Below are positions 62,660-64,000 of a stretch of DNA of 64,000 nucleotides, piece by piece. Every line of letters begins with the position of its first letter. The stretch's first letter is position 1. Source of the DNA: Nostoc sp. TCL240-02 (GTDB lineage Bacteria; Cyanobacteriota; Cyanobacteriia; Cyanobacteriales; Nostocaceae); contig NZ_CP040094.1 in the NCBI RefSeq assembly GCF_013343235.1, positions 6,443,001 to 6,507,000 of the forward strand, in the 5' to 3' direction. The notes beneath the pieces were generated by a model, which saw only the letters and a program-made list of their open reading frames with translations, did no database searches and had not been told where the DNA came from. The translations under genes and the position numbers were made by a program.

Positions 62660-63403
62660 TTATTGGATTAATTCCTGAAACTGCTTTTCACTACGCACTT
62701 TGCTAAAGTCTGGGTCAGTTTTTGCTAATTTCTTGTATTTATCAGGAACAAGCTCAATTGCTTTGTCTAGGTTTTCAATTGCTAATTCCAGATTGCTTTG
62801 TAAAGCATAAGAGCAAGCTTTATTGTAATATGCTTGGTGCAAATCTTGCTTGATGACGATCGCTTTGTCGTAAGATGCGATCGCGTCTTTGTAGCGGTGT
62901 AGCTTTGTCAGAGCTATGCCTCGGTTAATTAAGGCTTGATATTTGTTGGGTTGGATAGCGATCGCTTTGTCGTAAGATGCGATCGCGTCTTTGTAGCGCT
63001 GCAACGATGTCAAAGCTATGCCACGATTATACCAGGCTTCATATTTGTCGGGTTTGATGGCGATCGCTCTATCATAAGATGCAAGAGCGTCTTGGTAGCG
63101 TTGCAACGATGTTAAAGCTATGCCACGGTTAATCCAAGCTTCAGGACTCTCAACTTTGATGGCGATCGCTTTATCGTATACTTTTATCGCATCTTCATAA
63201 CGTTGTCCATCTAATAAATTATTACCTTGATGAAAAAAGTCTTCTGCTTTTTGGGTAGCCTTCGCTTCTATGAAAAGCTGGGTTACATTACTTTCTTGAA
63301 CAACTTGTGTAGTATTTTCTATTGATGAGTTTGCCCCACCACTACAACCAAATGCGAAGAAAGCTATCAAACCAGATGCAACGAAGCAGCGCTGAACAAT
63401 CAT
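62660..63403 (-). CDS. TPR-repeat lipoprotein
   Basis: A 247-residue protein. N-terminal hydrophobic segment with lipobox FFAFGC (Cys near residue 19), so membrane-anchored. Five TPR units follow from residue about 52 to 220: AIKVYDKAIAIKVESPEAWINRG, ALASYDRAIAIKPDKYEAWYNRG and so on, ending with DPDFSKVRSEKQFQELI. The repeats are nearly identical in DNA and carry GCGATCGC at equivalent places. TPRs bind partner proteins; role unknown. Confidence 0.87.
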   Translation of the reverse strand: MIVQRCFVASGLIAFFAFGCSGGANSSIENTTQVVQESNVTQLFIEAKATQKAEDFFHQGNNLLDGQRYEDAIKVYDKAIAIKVESPEAWINRGIALTSLQRYQDALASYDRAIAIKPDKYEAWYNRGIALTSLQRYKDAIASYDKAIAIQPNKYQALINRGIALTKLHRYKDAIASYDKAIVIKQDLHQAYYNKACSYALQSNLELAIENLDKAIELVPDKYKKLAKTDPDFSKVRSEKQFQELIQ

Positions 63404-64000
63404 GCTGTACCTACAAAACTTATGAGATAATGTTAAAATTTGTTCTTTTTTTGAGTATTATCAAAATACACTACTTTTTACCCATTAATTCACTTATCTT
63501 TTCAGAAAGAGTTTTGTTGACGACGCATAGATGTTTATTAAAATCAAGCGTAGGCTAGATTATCATATTAAATATACATAAAGCAATTACTTAGTACCTA
63601 TTTCATTAAAAAAACAATTATTTATGTTGCTGTATATATTGTCTAAATGTAGCCCGTTGTAGACATCGCAAGTGTTTGGTAATTTTCTAAGAGTGCAATG
63701 GTGTACCACCCGCCATAGGCGATCGTAATAGTTTTTCGCTAGACAATCATGTTAGTTGCTTCATTTTGCAAGCACTTATCTAAGCTAATCATCATTCAAA
63801 TTACGTCTTTGCGTCTTTTTAGCGATTGAAACTATGCAACTTAAAAGAGTATCAGATTAATATCTGTCATTGGATGGATGCCAATAATTGATTCTCAATG
63901 ATGACTATCAACGTTATATTTGCAAAAATTATGAGAAGTCTATTAATGTAACTTATCGCTTGTAAAATCTATAGGACTGATATTTAACTTCGTATAAATA
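63404..64000. other. Right-hand intergenic region
   Basis: 597 bp to the window edge with no convincing gene; AT-rich with one GGCGATCG site. The promoter of the TPR lipoprotein gene should lie at its left end. Confidence 0.45.

Overview
The window looks like chromosomal DNA from a filamentous, probably heterocyst-forming cyanobacterium close to Nostoc/Anabaena. The evidence is the carboxysome shell pair CcmK3/CcmK4, a HetZ-family gene followed by a PatU-like gene, a ferrochelatase carrying a chlorophyll-binding (CAB) tail, a free HLIP, a KaiB-like protein, PEP-CTERM proteins, very frequent HIP1 octamers (GCGATCGC), heptamer-type short tandem repeats, and several dispersed palindromic repeats typical of this group.

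Layout. 1-2200: end of an unrecognised gene, an alpha/beta hydrolase and ccmK3-ccmK4. 2200-6600: HetZ-like and PatU-like genes and a CRP-family regulator. 6600-13000: an AT-rich glycan-decoration island of glycosyltransferases and methyltransferases with two gene remnants. 13100-31300: mixed housekeeping and envelope genes (sugar-binding lipoprotein, hemE, epimerase, B12-binding radical SAM protein, TPR protein, DUF711 protein, 2OG-Fe oxygenase, sfsA, fasciclin, modA, two related secreted proteins, a thioredoxin-like protein, HLIP). 31400-37400: a deoxynucleotide-metabolism region: thyX, a ThyA-like protein, a membrane-anchored dCTP-deaminase/dUTPase-like protein, a nucleoside deoxyribosyltransferase-like protein and a dCMP deaminase, with a decayed DUF2887 gene and toxin-antitoxin remnant in between. 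37400-46000: CobO-like protein, nucleotide kinase, rph, pgl, zinc-ribbon/FHA protein, M50 protease, ldhA, a serine hydrolase. 46400-49700: a comM gene broken by about 2.25 kb of accessory DNA. 49900-55900: YihY, DUF421, purB, DUF4126, hemH, a methyltransferase. 55900-57620: a CRISPR array whose oldest spacer has been invaded by a MITE, which was itself invaded by an ISKra4-type insertion sequence. 57700-64000: KaiB-like protein, PilT, small membrane protein, a stop-interrupted pseudogene, an NAD-dependent sugar reductase and a TPR lipoprotein.

Best candidates for something new. (1) The same-strand genes at 33644-37409. The dCTP-deaminase-like member appears to have lost its catalytic glutamate and to have gained a C-terminal membrane anchor, which would suit a nucleotide sensor or effector better than an enzyme. 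(2) The DNA inside comM, which carries an unrecognised 108-residue membrane protein and a 537-residue zinc-finger-like protein and has no visible recombinase; the junctions suggest insertion followed by deletion. (3) The nested CRISPR/MITE/IS structure, whose order of events can be read from target duplications and a restored 34-nt spacer. No tRNA, rRNA or cas gene was seen.
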